DNA of 64,000 bases from Streptomyces sp. Ag109_O5-10 (GCF_900105755.1 NZ_FNTQ01000001.1:2542001-2606000); one strand, 5' to 3'. Positions 24,115 through 33,253 are shown, counted from the first letter of the stretch. A program made the numbers and translations. The notes: generated by a model not told the origin, from the sequence alone.

Positions 24115-24663
24115 GTGTCTGCTTCTCTCTCGTCGTCCTCCGTTTCCTCGTCCGCCCCCGCGCCCGGCGCCGCGCCCACCCAGGCGGACCTCCTCGACTT
24201 CGTACGGCGCACGGCCGCCGACGCCGAGCTGATCGCCTCGCTCCCGCTCGACCCCGAGGGCCGCACCTGGGTACGGCTCGACGGCCCCGCCGGCAGCGAG
24301 GCCTGGCTGATCGGCTGGCCGCCCGGCTCCGGCACCGGCTGGCACGACCACGCCGAGTCGGTCGGCGCCTTCCTCACCGCCACCGGCGAGCTGAAGGAGT
24401 ACTCACTGGCCACCCGGCTGCCCACCGACGGCTGGAAGACCCTGGAACTCTCCGAGGGCGTCGACCGCGAGCGCCGGCTGCCGGCCGGGAAGGGCCGCTC
24501 CTTCGGCCGCGACCACGTCCACGAGGTGCTCAACGAGTCCACCCAGCACCACGCGGTCTCCGTCCACGCCTACTACCCGCCGCTGCCGCGGATCCGCCGC
24601 TACAGCCGCACCGGACAGGTACTGCGCCTGGAGCAGGTCGAGCGCCCGGAGGACTGGCAGTGA
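24115..24663 (+). CDS. Cysteine dioxygenase (cupin)
   Basis: 182 aa, GTG with AGGATCGG upstream. A Ser/Pro-rich N-tail (~20 aa) precedes the cupin. Iron ligands are H77 and H79 in GTGWHDHAESVGAFL and a histidine in GRDHVHEVLN (about 134-136), the CDO arrangement. The C-terminal VHAYYPPLPRIRRY is characteristic. It oxidises cysteine to cysteine sulfinate, draining excess cysteine. It is translationally coupled to the rhodanese gene (GTGA overlap) and preceded by the cysteine leader peptide, which makes cysteine-responsive control likely. Confidence 0.9.
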   Translation: MSASLSSSSVSSSAPAPGAAPTQADLLDFVRRTAADAELIASLPLDPEGRTWVRLDGPAGSEAWLIGWPPGSGTGWHDHAESVGAFLTATGELKEYSLATRLPTDGWKTLELSEGVDRERRLPAGKGRSFGRDHVHEVLNESTQHHAVSVHAYYPPLPRIRRYSRTGQVLRLEQVERPEDWQ

Positions 24664-25079
24664 GCGGCACGGGACCGGTGGAGCCGCGTCCGGTGGGCAT
24701 CGACGAGCTGCTCGAGCGGGTGCGCGCGGGCTACCGGCGCGTCGAGGCGCAGGAGGCGTACGACGCGGCGGACACCGGTGAGGCCCTGCTCGTCGACATC
24801 CGGTACGCGGCGCTGCGCGAGCGGGACGGGGTGATACCCGGTGCGCTCGTCATAGAGCGCAACGAACTGGAGTGGCGCCTGGACCCGCAGGGCAGCCACA
24901 GGGCTCCGGAGGCCACCGGCCACGACCTCCGGGTCGTCGTGATCTGCAACGAGGGCTACGCCTCCAGCCTGGCCGCCGCCTCCCTGCACCAGCTGGGCCT
25001 GCACCGGGCGACGGACCTGGTCGGCGGCTTCCAGGCATGGAAGACGGCAGGCCTGCCGGTCACACCCCCGTCGTCCTAG
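24660..25079 (+). CDS. Rhodanese-like sulfurtransferase
   Basis: 139 aa, start overlapping the dioxygenase stop by 4 nt. One rhodanese domain: LLVDIRYAALRERDGVIPGA, then active-site loop VVVICNEGYASS with C96 at its start, and DLVGGFQAWKTAGLPV at the end. The loop C-N-E-G-Y-A-S-S is typical of actinobacterial rhodaneses paired with cysteine dioxygenase. It may shuttle persulfide sulfur produced during cysteine breakdown. It ends the leader-dioxygenase-rhodanese operon. Confidence 0.9.
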   Translation: MSGTGPVEPRPVGIDELLERVRAGYRRVEAQEAYDAADTGEALLVDIRYAALRERDGVIPGALVIERNELEWRLDPQGSHRAPEATGHDLRVVVICNEGYASSLAAASLHQLGLHRATDLVGGFQAWKTAGLPVTPPSS

Positions 25080-25082
25080 TCC

Positions 25083-25284
25083 CTACGGCTCCCCGGTCCC
25101 GGTCGGATCCGTACGGCTGTCGCCGAGCGCGCCGAGAGCGTCGAGCACCCGGCCGAGGCCGGACTCCCAGGCGTGACCGCGGCCGTACGCGGCACCGGGC
25201 GCGGTGCCCGCCGCCGTGCCGACACGGGCGGCGGTGGGGTAGGCAAGCGGGTCGAGAACCTTGTCGAGCAGGGGGCATTGGCCG
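25083..25284 (-). pseudogene. Remnant of a TetR-family regulator C-terminus
   Basis: One frame reads LDKVLDPLAYPTAARVGTAA followed by HAWESGLGRVLDALGALG and a TAG at 25083. The pattern F/W-E-x-G-L-x-R-x-L-D resembles the ligand-domain end of TetR proteins. No DNA-binding half or start codon exists. It occupies about half of the 426-bp gap after the rhodanese gene. Confidence 0.45.
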
Positions 25285-25310
25285 CCCGCCCCTGCTCGTC
25301 GTCCACCGCG

Positions 25311-25417
25311 CTGTCCTCCTGCGCGAGGAGCCGTGGGGCGAGCGAGCCTTCCAGGTCACCGACCCCGGCGGCGTCATCGTCCAGCCCGTCGACCGGAACG
25401 CGCCCGGTGGCCTCTGA
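25311..25417 (+). pseudogene. Remnant of a VOC (glyoxalase/bleomycin-resistance) protein
   Basis: The last codons read REEPWGERAFQVTDPGGVIV and QPVDRNAPGGL then TGA, the final beta-strand pattern of VOC proteins (W-G-x-R-x-F-x-V-x-D-P-x-G). No N-terminal part or start is present. The remaining gap to 25505 shows nothing. Confidence 0.5.
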
Positions 25418-25505
25418 GGCGATCCGGCGACGGCGTCGCAGACGGCAGACCGGCAGACCGGCAGACGGCGCATCGCGGCGCTTCCGGCGGAGCGCCCAGT
25501 CGCGC

Positions 25506-28025
25506 CTAGTCCTTCGCCGTCGCCGCCGGCACCCGCAGCGCCACCCGCCCAGGAAGGACCGAAGCCATCAGGGCGAGCAGACCGGCGGTTGCTACGACCG
25601 TCACGTACAGCAATGGCGTGACGGTCGGCGCGGCGCGGCCCGTCATGCCGACACTGAAGGCGGTCAGTACGGCTAGCGCGATGCCGCTGCCGAGCGCCGT
25701 GGCGAGCGTCAGCACGGACAGCACCTCCGTGCGCAGCATGCGCAACACCTGACGGCGGGTGGCGCCGGCCAGCCGGAGCAGCGCGAACTCTCGCACGCGG
25801 TCCGCGATCGACATGGCGATCGTGTTGACGACGGCGATGGCGGTGAAGGCGAGGACCAGCCCCATGGCCAGGAAGTCGACCTCGGCGTTGTCCTGCCGAC
25901 GGTGGGCCTGGAGCGAGTCGGCGGCGGTCGGCGAGAGAATGTCCAGCCCTGGGAACTCACGCAGCGTAGTCGCGAGTTGTGCATGTGTGCGGGCGGTGCG
26001 CACGAGGACGGAGGACGCGAGCGGGTCGTCCACGTGGGGCGAGACGAGGTCGTGGGCGAAGGTGAGGTCGCCGAAGCCCAGACCCCGGGCGTAGACGGCG
26101 GCGACGGTGAGCGTGGCGGGCGTGCCGTCGCCGAGGGTGAGTTTCAGGGTGCTGCCGGGCCTCAGATGGTGCTGATCGGCGGCCAGTTCGCTGACGGCGA
26201 CGGTGCGGTCGGTGAGCCGGCCGAGGGAGCCGGCGGTGACCTCGGGGTCCCAGGTGCGGGCGAGGCCCTCGGGGGTTACGCCCTGGGCCGGGTACTTGTC
26301 GAGTCCGATGCGGACGGTCGTACGGACCACTTCGGTGGCCGTGTCGTGGTGCGCGCGCAACCGCCGTGCCGCCGCTGCCGGTACGCCGGGTCCCCGGGCG
26401 GCGACGACCCAGTCGGCGGTGACCCCGGCGCGGGCCTGGGCGCGGGCGGCGTCGTCGAGGGTGGCCTGGACGAACAGCACGGTGCAGGTCATGCCGATGA
26501 GCAGGGTGAGCGGGGTGACGACGGAGGCCATCCGAGCGGCGTTGCCGCGCAGGTTGGCGGTGGCGAGCCGGCCACCGTGACCGGTGAGCCGCAGCGGGCC
26601 GGCGAGCAGCAGTGCGGCCACCCTGACCAGCAGCGGACCGAGCAGGGCGACGGAGGTGGCGAGGACCACGACGGCGAGGAAGGTGACGGGGGTCGAGGCG
26701 GGTTCGGTACGCAGGGAGGTGAGCAGCACGACGAGGACGGCTCCACCGGCGAGCAGCAGCAGGCCGGCGGCGATCCTGCCCCGGGCGGGCCGGGCGGGCT
26801 CGACGCGGGACTCGGCCAGCGCCTCGGTGGGCCGGATCCGGGTGATGCGCCGTGAGGCGATGCGGGCGGCCGTCCAGGCGCCGGCCAGGGTCGCGGCGAG
26901 CGCGGCGAGGGGCGGGACGACTCCAGTGGTGTGCTGAAGCGTGGCGGGTACGGCGCCGAGTGCCACGAACCTGCCGTGCAGCCAGGCGCCCAGCGGCAGG
27001 CCGAGGAGTGCGCCGAGCGTGCCGGCGACCACACCGATGATCAGGGCCTCGCGGCCGAGCACCCGGCGGATCTGTCCCGGCGTGGCGGCGATGGCGCGCA
27101 GCAGGGCTAGTTCTCGGTGGCGCTGCTGCACGGTGAGCGCGAAGGTGCCGACCACCACCAGGACCGCCACGAGCAGCGAGGTCCCTCCCATGGCACCGCC
27201 CATGCTGACCAGCCGGACCCGGGCGGCGGCCGCGTCCAGGAACTCGGCGGTGCCACGGGCGTCCCCGGTGGAGACCTGGGCCGTGGTGCCGCGCAGTGTC
27301 CGCGTCACGGCTTGCTTCAGCCGTTCCGGGTCTGTGCCGTGTGCGGGCAGCACGCCGAACGCGGTGACCTGCCCGGGATGTGCGGCCAGTCTGCGGGCCT
27401 CGGCGGCGGAGAAGAAGAGGGCCGTCTGGTGGCGCACGTCCGTGGCCGGGGCGGCGACTCCGGTGATCCGGTAGGCGCGCGGGGCCTGTGTCGACTGCAC
27501 GGTGAGGGCGTCGCCGGTTCGCAGGTGGGCGCGTGCGGCGAGATCGCGGTCGATGACCAGGTCGGTGGCGGCCTTCGGGGCCGTACCGGAGACCAGGCGG
27601 TACGGAGTGAGCGCGGCGGACTCCCAGGCGTGTCCGTAGGCGCTACGGCCGCCGGTACCGGCCGGGGTCAACGGCTGGGCCAGGAAGGTCATTTCGGGCA
27701 CGACCCGGGCGACACCGGGCGTGCGGGCGAGTCTGGTTTCCAGGCCGGCCGGCAGCCAGGCGCGCTCGGCGACGGGTTTCGCCTTGTGCTTGACCTTGGT
27801 CTTGCCGTGCTTGTGCTTGACGGTGGTTCGGTGAACGTACTGGTCGGCGGAGACCACGACGGGGGTTGCCGCGTAGCGCTCGGTGCGGATCGTGCCGCGC
27901 AGTCCTGTATCGAGGAGCGTGCCACACGCGGAGATCAGCGCGGCCGCACACAGCAGGGCGAGGAAGGCACCGAGAAACCCGGCCTTGCGGGCGCGGACGG
28001 TCTTGAGGGCGTAGCGCAGCATCAT
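25506..28025 (-). CDS. FtsX/MacB-type ABC transporter permease
   Basis: 839 aa from the ATG at 28025 (MMLRYALKTVRARKAGFLGA). Layout: an N-terminal helix, a large extracytoplasmic domain, an FtsX triplet of helices (about 270-410), a second helix and periplasmic domain, and a final FtsX triplet (DFLAMGLVLAFTAIAVVNTI ... ending LMASVLPGRVAL). The first outer loop contains a Lys/His-rich stretch, KHKHGKTKVKHKAK. Such permeases export lipids, peptides or drugs, or transmit force, with a separate ATPase. No ATPase gene is adjacent, since recX lies upstream. The partner must be elsewhere or lost. Confidence 0.87.
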   Translation of the reverse strand: MMLRYALKTVRARKAGFLGAFLALLCAAALISACGTLLDTGLRGTIRTERYAATPVVVSADQYVHRTTVKHKHGKTKVKHKAKPVAERAWLPAGLETRLARTPGVARVVPEMTFLAQPLTPAGTGGRSAYGHAWESAALTPYRLVSGTAPKAATDLVIDRDLAARAHLRTGDALTVQSTQAPRAYRITGVAAPATDVRHQTALFFSAAEARRLAAHPGQVTAFGVLPAHGTDPERLKQAVTRTLRGTTAQVSTGDARGTAEFLDAAAARVRLVSMGGAMGGTSLLVAVLVVVGTFALTVQQRHRELALLRAIAATPGQIRRVLGREALIIGVVAGTLGALLGLPLGAWLHGRFVALGAVPATLQHTTGVVPPLAALAATLAGAWTAARIASRRITRIRPTEALAESRVEPARPARGRIAAGLLLLAGGAVLVVLLTSLRTEPASTPVTFLAVVVLATSVALLGPLLVRVAALLLAGPLRLTGHGGRLATANLRGNAARMASVVTPLTLLIGMTCTVLFVQATLDDAARAQARAGVTADWVVAARGPGVPAAAARRLRAHHDTATEVVRTTVRIGLDKYPAQGVTPEGLARTWDPEVTAGSLGRLTDRTVAVSELAADQHHLRPGSTLKLTLGDGTPATLTVAAVYARGLGFGDLTFAHDLVSPHVDDPLASSVLVRTARTHAQLATTLREFPGLDILSPTAADSLQAHRRQDNAEVDFLAMGLVLAFTAIAVVNTIAMSIADRVREFALLRLAGATRRQVLRMLRTEVLSVLTLATALGSGIALAVLTAFSVGMTGRAAPTVTPLLYVTVVATAGLLALMASVLPGRVALRVPAATAKD

Positions 28026-28083
28026 GGCGTACACGCTCGTCCACGCGGGGCTGCGCGGGCACTGCGGTGGTCCGGCGTCTTGG

Positions 28084-28120
28084 GAGGGGGTTAACCCCAC
28101 CCCGTCAGCCCAACCCCCTC
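28084..28120. promoter_or_regulatory. Hairpin with embedded palindrome between recX and the permease gene
   Basis: GAGGGGGTT (28084-28092) and AACCCCCTC (28112-28120) form a 9-bp inverted repeat, and GGGGTTAACCCC (28087-28098) is a perfect 12-bp palindrome inside it. It could terminate recAX transcription or be an operator for the permease gene. Confidence 0.4.
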
Positions 28121-28135
28121 AAGCCTGTCGGCCCG

Positions 28136-28942
28136 TCAGAAGTCCCCGCCCTCCAGGAACTCCGTGTCCTCGCCCTCCTCCTCCAGTGCCCGCCGCACGA
28201 CCCGGAGGGCCATGCCTTCCGGGTATCCCTTGCGGGCGAGCATGCCGGCGAGGCGGCGGATCCGTCTGTCGCGGTCGAGGCCCCGGGTGGAGCGGAGCTT
28301 GCGGGCGACGAGGTCGCGGGCCGTCTCCTCCTCCTGCTCGGAGTCGAGCTGGGCGACCGCCTCGTCGATGAGCGCCGAGTCGACGCCCTTGGTGCGCAGT
28401 TCCTGGGCGAGCGCGCGCCGGGCCAGTCCCCGGCCGTGGTGCCGGGACTCCACCCAGGCGTCCGCGAACGCGCTGTCGTTGATCAGCCCGACCTCCTCGA
28501 ACCGGGACAGCACCTCCTCGACGACGTCGTCCGGGATCTCCCGCTTGCGCAGGGCGTCCGCGAGCTGTTTCCGGGTGCGCGGGGTCCCGGTGAGCAGGCG
28601 CAGACAGATCGCCCGCGCCCGCTCAGCCGGGTCCGCTGGAGGTTCCCCCTGCTCGGCCCTCGACGAGGAGGAGGAACCCCCGTCCTCACCGGACGGCTCC
28701 CCGAAGCCGCGCCGGCGTCGCGTGCCGGGCTTCCGCGAGCCACGGCCGGGTGACCCGTGCCCGCGGGGCCTGCCCAGGCCGTCGCCGTACGTGCCGTCCG
28801 CCCCGTATCCCCCGTCGGCGCCGCCCGTGCCGTAGGCCTCGTCACCGTCCCCGGCGGAGCCCGGGTCGCCCCCGGTGCCCCTCCCCCGGGGGGCACCGGG
28901 GGACGCGTACTCGTGGTCGGCCCAGTCGGTTCGTCGTGTCAC
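28136..28942 (-). CDS. recX: RecA regulator RecX
   Basis: 268 aa from the GTG at 28942, 4 nt after the recA stop. Residues 1-110 are Gly/Asp/Ser/Arg-rich and of low complexity, longer than in most RecX proteins. The conserved part has the three-helix repeats: ARAICLRLLTGTPRTRKQLA, IPDDVVEEVLSRFEEVGLIN, SRHHGRGLARRALAQELRTKG and a C-terminal RRIRRLAGMLARKGYPEGMA. It binds RecA filaments and modulates their growth. It is co-transcribed with recA and so shares the damage-inducible promoter. Confidence 0.93.
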   Translation of the reverse strand: MTRRTDWADHEYASPGAPRGRGTGGDPGSAGDGDEAYGTGGADGGYGADGTYGDGLGRPRGHGSPGRGSRKPGTRRRRGFGEPSGEDGGSSSSSRAEQGEPPADPAERARAICLRLLTGTPRTRKQLADALRKREIPDDVVEEVLSRFEEVGLINDSAFADAWVESRHHGRGLARRALAQELRTKGVDSALIDEAVAQLDSEQEEETARDLVARKLRSTRGLDRDRRIRRLAGMLARKGYPEGMALRVVRRALEEEGEDTEFLEGGDF

Positions 28943-28946
28943 GGCG

Positions 28947-30080
28947 TCAGCTCTTGGCGGCGGCGGCCTTGGGCTTGGTGACCTTGGCGGCGGCCGGGGC
29001 CGGCACCGTCTTCGCGGCGTCGTCCGGGGCCGCGGTGGCGGTGACCGCCGCGTCCGCGCCCGGCTCGGCGGCGGGCGTCTCCGGGCGGACACCGACGCCC
29101 AGCTTCTCCTTGATCTTCTTCTCGATCTCGTTGGCCAGGTCGGGGTTGTCCTTCAGGAAGTTGCGCGCGTTCTCCTTGCCCTGGCCGAGCTGGTCGCCCT
29201 CGTACGTGTACCAGGCGCCGGCCTTGCGGACGAAGCCGTGCTCCACGCCCATGTCGATCAGACCGCCCTCGCGGCTGATGCCCTGGCCGTAGAGGATGTC
29301 GAACTCGGCCTGCTTGAAGGGCGGCGCGACCTTGTTCTTGACGACCTTGACCCGGGTGCGGTTGCCGACCGCCTCGGTGCCGTCCTTCAGGGTCTCGATG
29401 CGGCGGATGTCGATACGCACCGAGGCGTAGAACTTCAGGGCGCGGCCACCGGTCGTGGTCTCCGGGGAGCCGAACATCACACCGATCTTCTCGCGGAGCT
29501 GGTTGATGAAGATCGCGGTGGTCTTGGACTGGTTGAGCGCGCTGGTGATCTTCCGCAGCGCCTGGCTCATCAGGCGGGCCTGGAGACCGACGTGGCTGTC
29601 GCCCATCTCGCCCTCGATCTCCGCGCGCGGGACGAGCGCCGCGACGGAGTCGATGACGATGAGGTCGAGGGCGCCGGAGCGGACCAGCATGTCCACGATC
29701 TCCAGGGCCTGCTCGCCGTTGTCGGGCTGGGAGAGGATCAGGTTGTCGATGTCGACGCCGAGCTTCTGCGCGTACTCGGGGTCGAGGGCGTGCTCCGCGT
29801 CCACGAACGCGACCTGGCCGCCCGCCTTCTGGGCGTTGGCCACGGCGTGCAGGGTCAGGGTGGTCTTACCGGAGGACTCCGGTCCGTAGATCTCCACCAC
29901 ACGGCCGCGCGGCAGGCCACCGACACCGAGGGCGACGTCGAGCGCGGTCGAGCCGGTCGAGATGACCTCGATGGGCTCCTTGGCCCGCTCGCCCATGCGC
30001 ATGACCGCGCCCTTGCCGAACTGCCGTTCAATCTGTGCGAGCGCGGCGTCGAGCGCCTTCTCGCGGTCGGTTCCTGCCAT
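28947..30080 (-). CDS. recA: Recombinase RecA
   Basis: 377 aa from the ATG at 30080 (GGTGGAA upstream). Complete: Walker A GPESSGKT (66-73), [17 protein letters not shown], Walker [24 protein letters not shown] loops L1 and L2 ([16 protein letters not shown], then [16 protein letters not shown]), and an Ala/Pro/Lys-rich acidic tail common in actinomycetes. It forms filaments on single-stranded DNA for strand exchange and LexA cleavage. Two damage controls lie upstream: a RecA-NDp-type promoter and a LexA box. Confidence 0.98.
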   Translation of the reverse strand: MAGTDREKALDAALAQIERQFGKGAVMRMGERAKEPIEVISTGSTALDVALGVGGLPRGRVVEIYGPESSGKTTLTLHAVANAQKAGGQVAFVDAEHALDPEYAQKLGVDIDNLILSQPDNGEQALEIVDMLVRSGALDLIVIDSVAALVPRAEIEGEMGDSHVGLQARLMSQALRKITSALNQSKTTAIFINQLREKIGVMFGSPETTTGGRALKFYASVRIDIRRIETLKDGTEAVGNRTRVKVVKNKVAPPFKQAEFDILYGQGISREGGLIDMGVEHGFVRKAGAWYTYEGDQLGQGKENARNFLKDNPDLANEIEKKIKEKLGVGVRPETPAAEPGADAAVTATAAPDDAAKTVPAPAAAKVTKPKAAAAKS

Positions 30081-30123
30081 GGGTTCCACCCGGTTTGCTT
30101 GAGTCGATCGCTTCACGTCAAAG

Positions 30124-30146
30124 ACGCTAACGCCTGCCACTGACAA
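30124..30146 (-). promoter_or_regulatory. RecA-NDp/PafBC-type promoter of recA
   Basis: Minus strand TTGTCAGTGG, 7 bp, TAGCGT. The predicted start is about 37 nt before the ATG, the only member of the set here with an untranslated leader. Confidence 0.8.
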
Positions 30147-30254
30147 TGCGCCCCGCCGCCGGTTCGACCTGTGGACAACTCGGGGATGTATCCGCCGAAA
30201 CCATGTCGAAACGCCGCCGGGATCCCCGTCGTGAGCCGTTCCGGAGCCTCCATA

Positions 30255-30269
30255 AGAATGGATGTTCGA
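30255..30269 (-). promoter_or_regulatory. LexA (SOS) box upstream of recA
   Basis: Minus strand TCGAACATCCATTCT. The left half TCGAAC is perfect; the right half (ATTC for GTTC) is degenerate, as described for Streptomyces recA. It is ~110 bp upstream of the RecA-NDp site, suggesting a second, LexA-controlled promoter. Confidence 0.65.
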
Positions 30270-30319
30270 TTTTCGTGTCAAGCGCACCACGCGGTACTCC
30301 CGCCACTTCCCCGCAGGGT

Positions 30320-30352
30320 GCTCACCCACCGCTCACCCACCACTCACCCACC
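30320..30352. repeat. Three 11-bp tandem repeats upstream of the isoprenoid operon
   Basis: GCTCACCCACC occurs at 30320 and 30331 and as ACTCACCCACC at 30342. Spacing of one helical turn could suit cooperative regulator binding. The rest of 30353-30593 shows only GC-rich non-coding DNA before the operon start. Confidence 0.5.
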
Positions 30353-30593
30353 CCCCGTCCGCTGCCCATCCACCGCTCCGCCACGGGCTCCGGGCGTACA
30401 CGGCACACGTGCCGGAGCGCGCGGCACGCCGGGGGCGGCAGCCGGAAGCCGGACCGCGGGGCGGTGGTCCGCACCACCCGGCGCGGTGTTCACCCGATCG
30501 TGAGTTTCCGCCTGCCCGCGCCCGCCGTGCGGCGATGCTCGAAGAGGCGGCCGGGGAGAGCGCCGCCCCTGGGTGCCGTGGGTGGGAGAGCGC

Positions 30594-30869
30594 ATGACAC
30601 GTGAGACGGGACGACGCGGCCTGGACGAGCAGGCCGTGCTGCTGGCGGCGGGGCTGGCCGACCTGGCCGTGAGCACCGTGGGCACCGCCTTCGGGACGTT
30701 GCGGGGGCTGCTGCGCCGCTCGGACGCCGGCGCGCTGGCGGCGGAGGCCGAGCACGACCTCACCGCACGGGGGCGCCTGGTCCTGGACCGGTACGCGGCC
30801 GTGCCCCCGGCCCATCTGGAGATCCTCGCCCGGCACGCCCTGGCCCGGCGGACCGCCGGCGATGACTGA
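30594..30869 (+). CDS. Small protein, first gene of the isoprenoid operon
   Basis: 91 aa from an ATG with GGGAGAG upstream; its last 8 nt overlap the polyprenyl synthase gene, so the two are coupled. Mostly helical: LDEQAVLLAAGLADLAVSTV, then TLRGLLRRSD and an amphipathic C-terminal half (LAAEAEHDLTARGRLVLDRY). There is no membrane segment strong enough to call and no known domain. The arrangement suggests an accessory or regulatory partner of the synthase. Confidence 0.7.
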   Translation: MTRETGRRGLDEQAVLLAAGLADLAVSTVGTAFGTLRGLLRRSDAGALAAEAEHDLTARGRLVLDRYAAVPPAHLEILARHALARRTAGDD

Positions 30870-31914
30870 CCGCTGGGACGCGGCCGCCTTCAAGAGCCGC
30901 GTCGACGACGTACTGCGCCGGTTCGTCGCCGAGGAGGCCGGCCTGTTCGCGGCGGTCGACCCGCTCCTGGGACCGGTGGCCGAGCAGCTGGAGGCGGCGG
31001 CCGCGGACGGCAAACGGCTGCGGGCGGCGTTCTGCTACTGGGGCTGGCGCGCGGTGGGCCAGCCGGACAGCGACGCGCTGGTGCGGGCGGCGGCCTCCAT
31101 GGAACTGGTGCACGCCGCCGCCGTCGTCCACGACGACCTCATCGACGACAGCCCCCTGCGGCACGGCCGCCCCACTCCGCACGTCGCCCTGCGTGCCGCC
31201 GTACAGGACCGTCCGCGCGCCGACGACACCGCGCGGTCGCTGGCGATGCTCGTGGGCGATCTGCTGATGTCACTGGCCGGGCAGCTGTTCGCGACCTGCG
31301 GGCTGCCCGCCGCCTACCTCGCCCGGGCCCGCCCCCTGTGGTCGGTGCTGGCCAGGGAGCTGATCGCGGGCGAGTGCCTGGAGATCCTGCGCACCGGAGC
31401 CGGTCCGGACACCACGGCCTCGCTGAAGGTGATCCGCTACAAGACCGCCAAGTACACGGTCGAGCAGCCGCTGTTGATCGGCGGCGCCCTGGCCGGAGCC
31501 GGGGAGCGGCTGCGCGAGGGCTACTCCGCGTACGGGCTGCCGCTGGGCGAGGCCTTCCAGCTCCGCGACGACCTGCTCGGCCTGTTCGGGGCACCGGAGC
31601 ACACCGGCAAGGCCAACGCCGACGACGTGCGCGGCCACCGGCCCACCGCCCTGCTCGCGGAGACCTGGCGCCTCGCCCGTGCCGACGACCGGGAGCGGCT
31701 GGGCGCACTGCTCGGCAGCCGTGATCTGGACGCGGACGGCCTGGACGCGGTCCGCGAGGTGATGTGCCGGCTCGGGGCGCCCGACCGGATCGAGCACATG
31801 ATCGGCGCGCGGGTCGCGGAAGCCCTCGACGCCCTCCACGGACTGAACGTGCCGGCCCCCGCCGCCGACGCGCTGACCACGCTGGCCCACTCGGCCGCGA
31901 CCCGCCTGTCCTGA
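30862..31914 (+). CDS. Polyprenyl diphosphate synthase
   Basis: 350 aa. Trans-prenyltransferase fold: GKRLRAAFCYWGW, first Asp-rich motif D91-D-L-I-D-D96, LVGDLLMSLAGQLF, YKTAKYTVEQPLLIGGALAG and a second Asp-rich region QLRDDLLGLFG, in which the usual last Asp is Gly. It condenses isopentenyl diphosphate onto an allylic diphosphate. Two alanines (AA) four to five residues before the first motif suggest a chain of C20 or longer (inference). The oxygenase gene follows after 88 bp, in which ACACCCCGCGACACC occurs twice 20 bp apart. Confidence 0.92.
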   Translation: MTDRWDAAAFKSRVDDVLRRFVAEEAGLFAAVDPLLGPVAEQLEAAAADGKRLRAAFCYWGWRAVGQPDSDALVRAAASMELVHAAAVVHDDLIDDSPLRHGRPTPHVALRAAVQDRPRADDTARSLAMLVGDLLMSLAGQLFATCGLPAAYLARARPLWSVLARELIAGECLEILRTGAGPDTTASLKVIRYKTAKYTVEQPLLIGGALAGAGERLREGYSAYGLPLGEAFQLRDDLLGLFGAPEHTGKANADDVRGHRPTALLAETWRLARADDRERLGALLGSRDLDADGLDAVREVMCRLGAPDRIEHMIGARVAEALDALHGLNVPAPAADALTTLAHSAATRLS

Positions 31915-32002
31915 CCCCCACGGGTGGCCCGGGACCACACCCCGCGACACCTCTGGACACCCCGCGACACCCGCGCGACCCGCGATGACAAGGAGCCCTG
32001 CC

Positions 32003-33163
32003 GTGATCCACACCGAGGCCTCGCTGGACACCCTGCGGCACGCCGGTGACGAACTCGCCGACGCCACGGTCGCCGCACTCTTCGAGCGCGGGGAGGTGGG
32101 CACGTTCAACACCCTGATGCGCTACGTCTCCACCGCCGGCGCGCCCCTGCCGGACGGGCTGCCCGAGGTCGCGCGGGAGTACCTGGAGGCCACCCGGGTG
32201 CCGCCGTCCTGGGTGGACTGGGGCGAGATGGAGAAGGCCCGGCTGTTCTTCATCGACAACAACGTGCACATCTCGACCGCGCTCTCCTTCGCCGCCATGC
32301 CCGCCTGTTACGTCGTCCCGCGCGTGGCGAAGCTGCTGTCGGCCACCCACGGGCTGAAGTACCCGTCCAAGCGCATGGCGGAGACCGGTCAGTTCACCGT
32401 CTACCTCATGCGCCCCGACGCCTTCGAGGCCGGCAGCCGCTTCGTCCCGGCCGCCCAGAAGGTGCGCCTGCTGCACGCCTCGATCCGGCACCACCTCAGG
32501 CGCGAGAACCGCTGGGACACCGAGGCACTCGGCACGCCGATCTGCCAGGAGGACATGATCGGCGGCCAGATGTTCTTCTCCATGCTGGTCCTCGACAGCC
32601 TGCACCGGCTGGGCATCCACCTGTCCACGGAGGGCGCGGAGGCGTACTACTACGCGTGGCGGGTGGTGGGCGCCATGCTCGGCGTCGACCAGGAGGCCGT
32701 CCCGAAGACCCTCGAAGAGGCACGCGCCTTCCTCGACCTGTACATGGTCCGGCACATGGGGCCCTCCGAGGAGGGCGCGGTCCTGACCCGGCAGCTCATC
32801 GACCTGTACGAGGAGGTCGTCCCCGGCACCTTCTTCGACCCGATCGTCTCCGCCCTGATCCGCCACCTGGTCGGCGACACCTGCGCCGACTGGCTGGAGG
32901 TGCCGCGCACCCCGTGGGACACCGTCGTCAAGGCCGTACCGCACCTCCTCGGCGTCCTGGAGACCATCGAGGACCGCTCCCCGCTGGGCGCCTGGGCCCT
33001 CGACCGCCTCGGCCACCTCACGACCGTTCTCGAACTGTCCTCGCTCACCCGTGGCCGCGTCATGCACTACGCCATCCCCGAACACCTCAAGAAGGACTAC
33101 GGCGTCACGGGCACGGTCCCCCGCACCCGGCGGTGGACCCCGCCGGCCGCCACGGTCTCCTGA
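32003..33163 (+). CDS. MpaB/Lcp-type oxygenase (DUF2236)
   Basis: 386 aa from the GTG at 32003, which has AAGGAG 7 nt upstream. Matches the oxygenase family of fungal MpaB and rubber-cleaving Lcp: GEMEKARLFFIDNNVHISTA, KRMAETGQFTVYLM, VRLLHASIRHHLRREN (helix with His and Arg near the haem in Lcp) and PICQEDMIGGQMFFSMLVLD. These enzymes cleave C=C bonds of polyisoprenoid chains. There is no signal peptide, unlike secreted Lcp, so an intracellular prenyl substrate is likely. Coupled position behind a prenyl synthase suggests the synthase product as substrate (inference). Confidence 0.88.
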   Translation: MIHTEASLDTLRHAGDELADATVAALFERGEVGTFNTLMRYVSTAGAPLPDGLPEVAREYLEATRVPPSWVDWGEMEKARLFFIDNNVHISTALSFAAMPACYVVPRVAKLLSATHGLKYPSKRMAETGQFTVYLMRPDAFEAGSRFVPAAQKVRLLHASIRHHLRRENRWDTEALGTPICQEDMIGGQMFFSMLVLDSLHRLGIHLSTEGAEAYYYAWRVVGAMLGVDQEAVPKTLEEARAFLDLYMVRHMGPSEEGAVLTRQLIDLYEEVVPGTFFDPIVSALIRHLVGDTCADWLEVPRTPWDTVVKAVPHLLGVLETIEDRSPLGAWALDRLGHLTTVLELSSLTRGRVMHYAIPEHLKKDYGVTGTVPRTRRWTPPAATVS

Positions 33164-33253
33164 CCACCCCTGGGCCCCCTACTCCGCAAGGCGTACGGCG
33201 GGTGTCTTCGGCCGGACGACGACCGCGCGGGCGGGCGCCGGGAGGCTGGGCGC

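Noticed and set aside
30333..31013. Minus-strand protein overlapping the isoprenoid operon
   Set aside because: No domain and Ala/Arg/Ser-rich; the plus strand encodes a coupled operon with a clear prenyl synthase.
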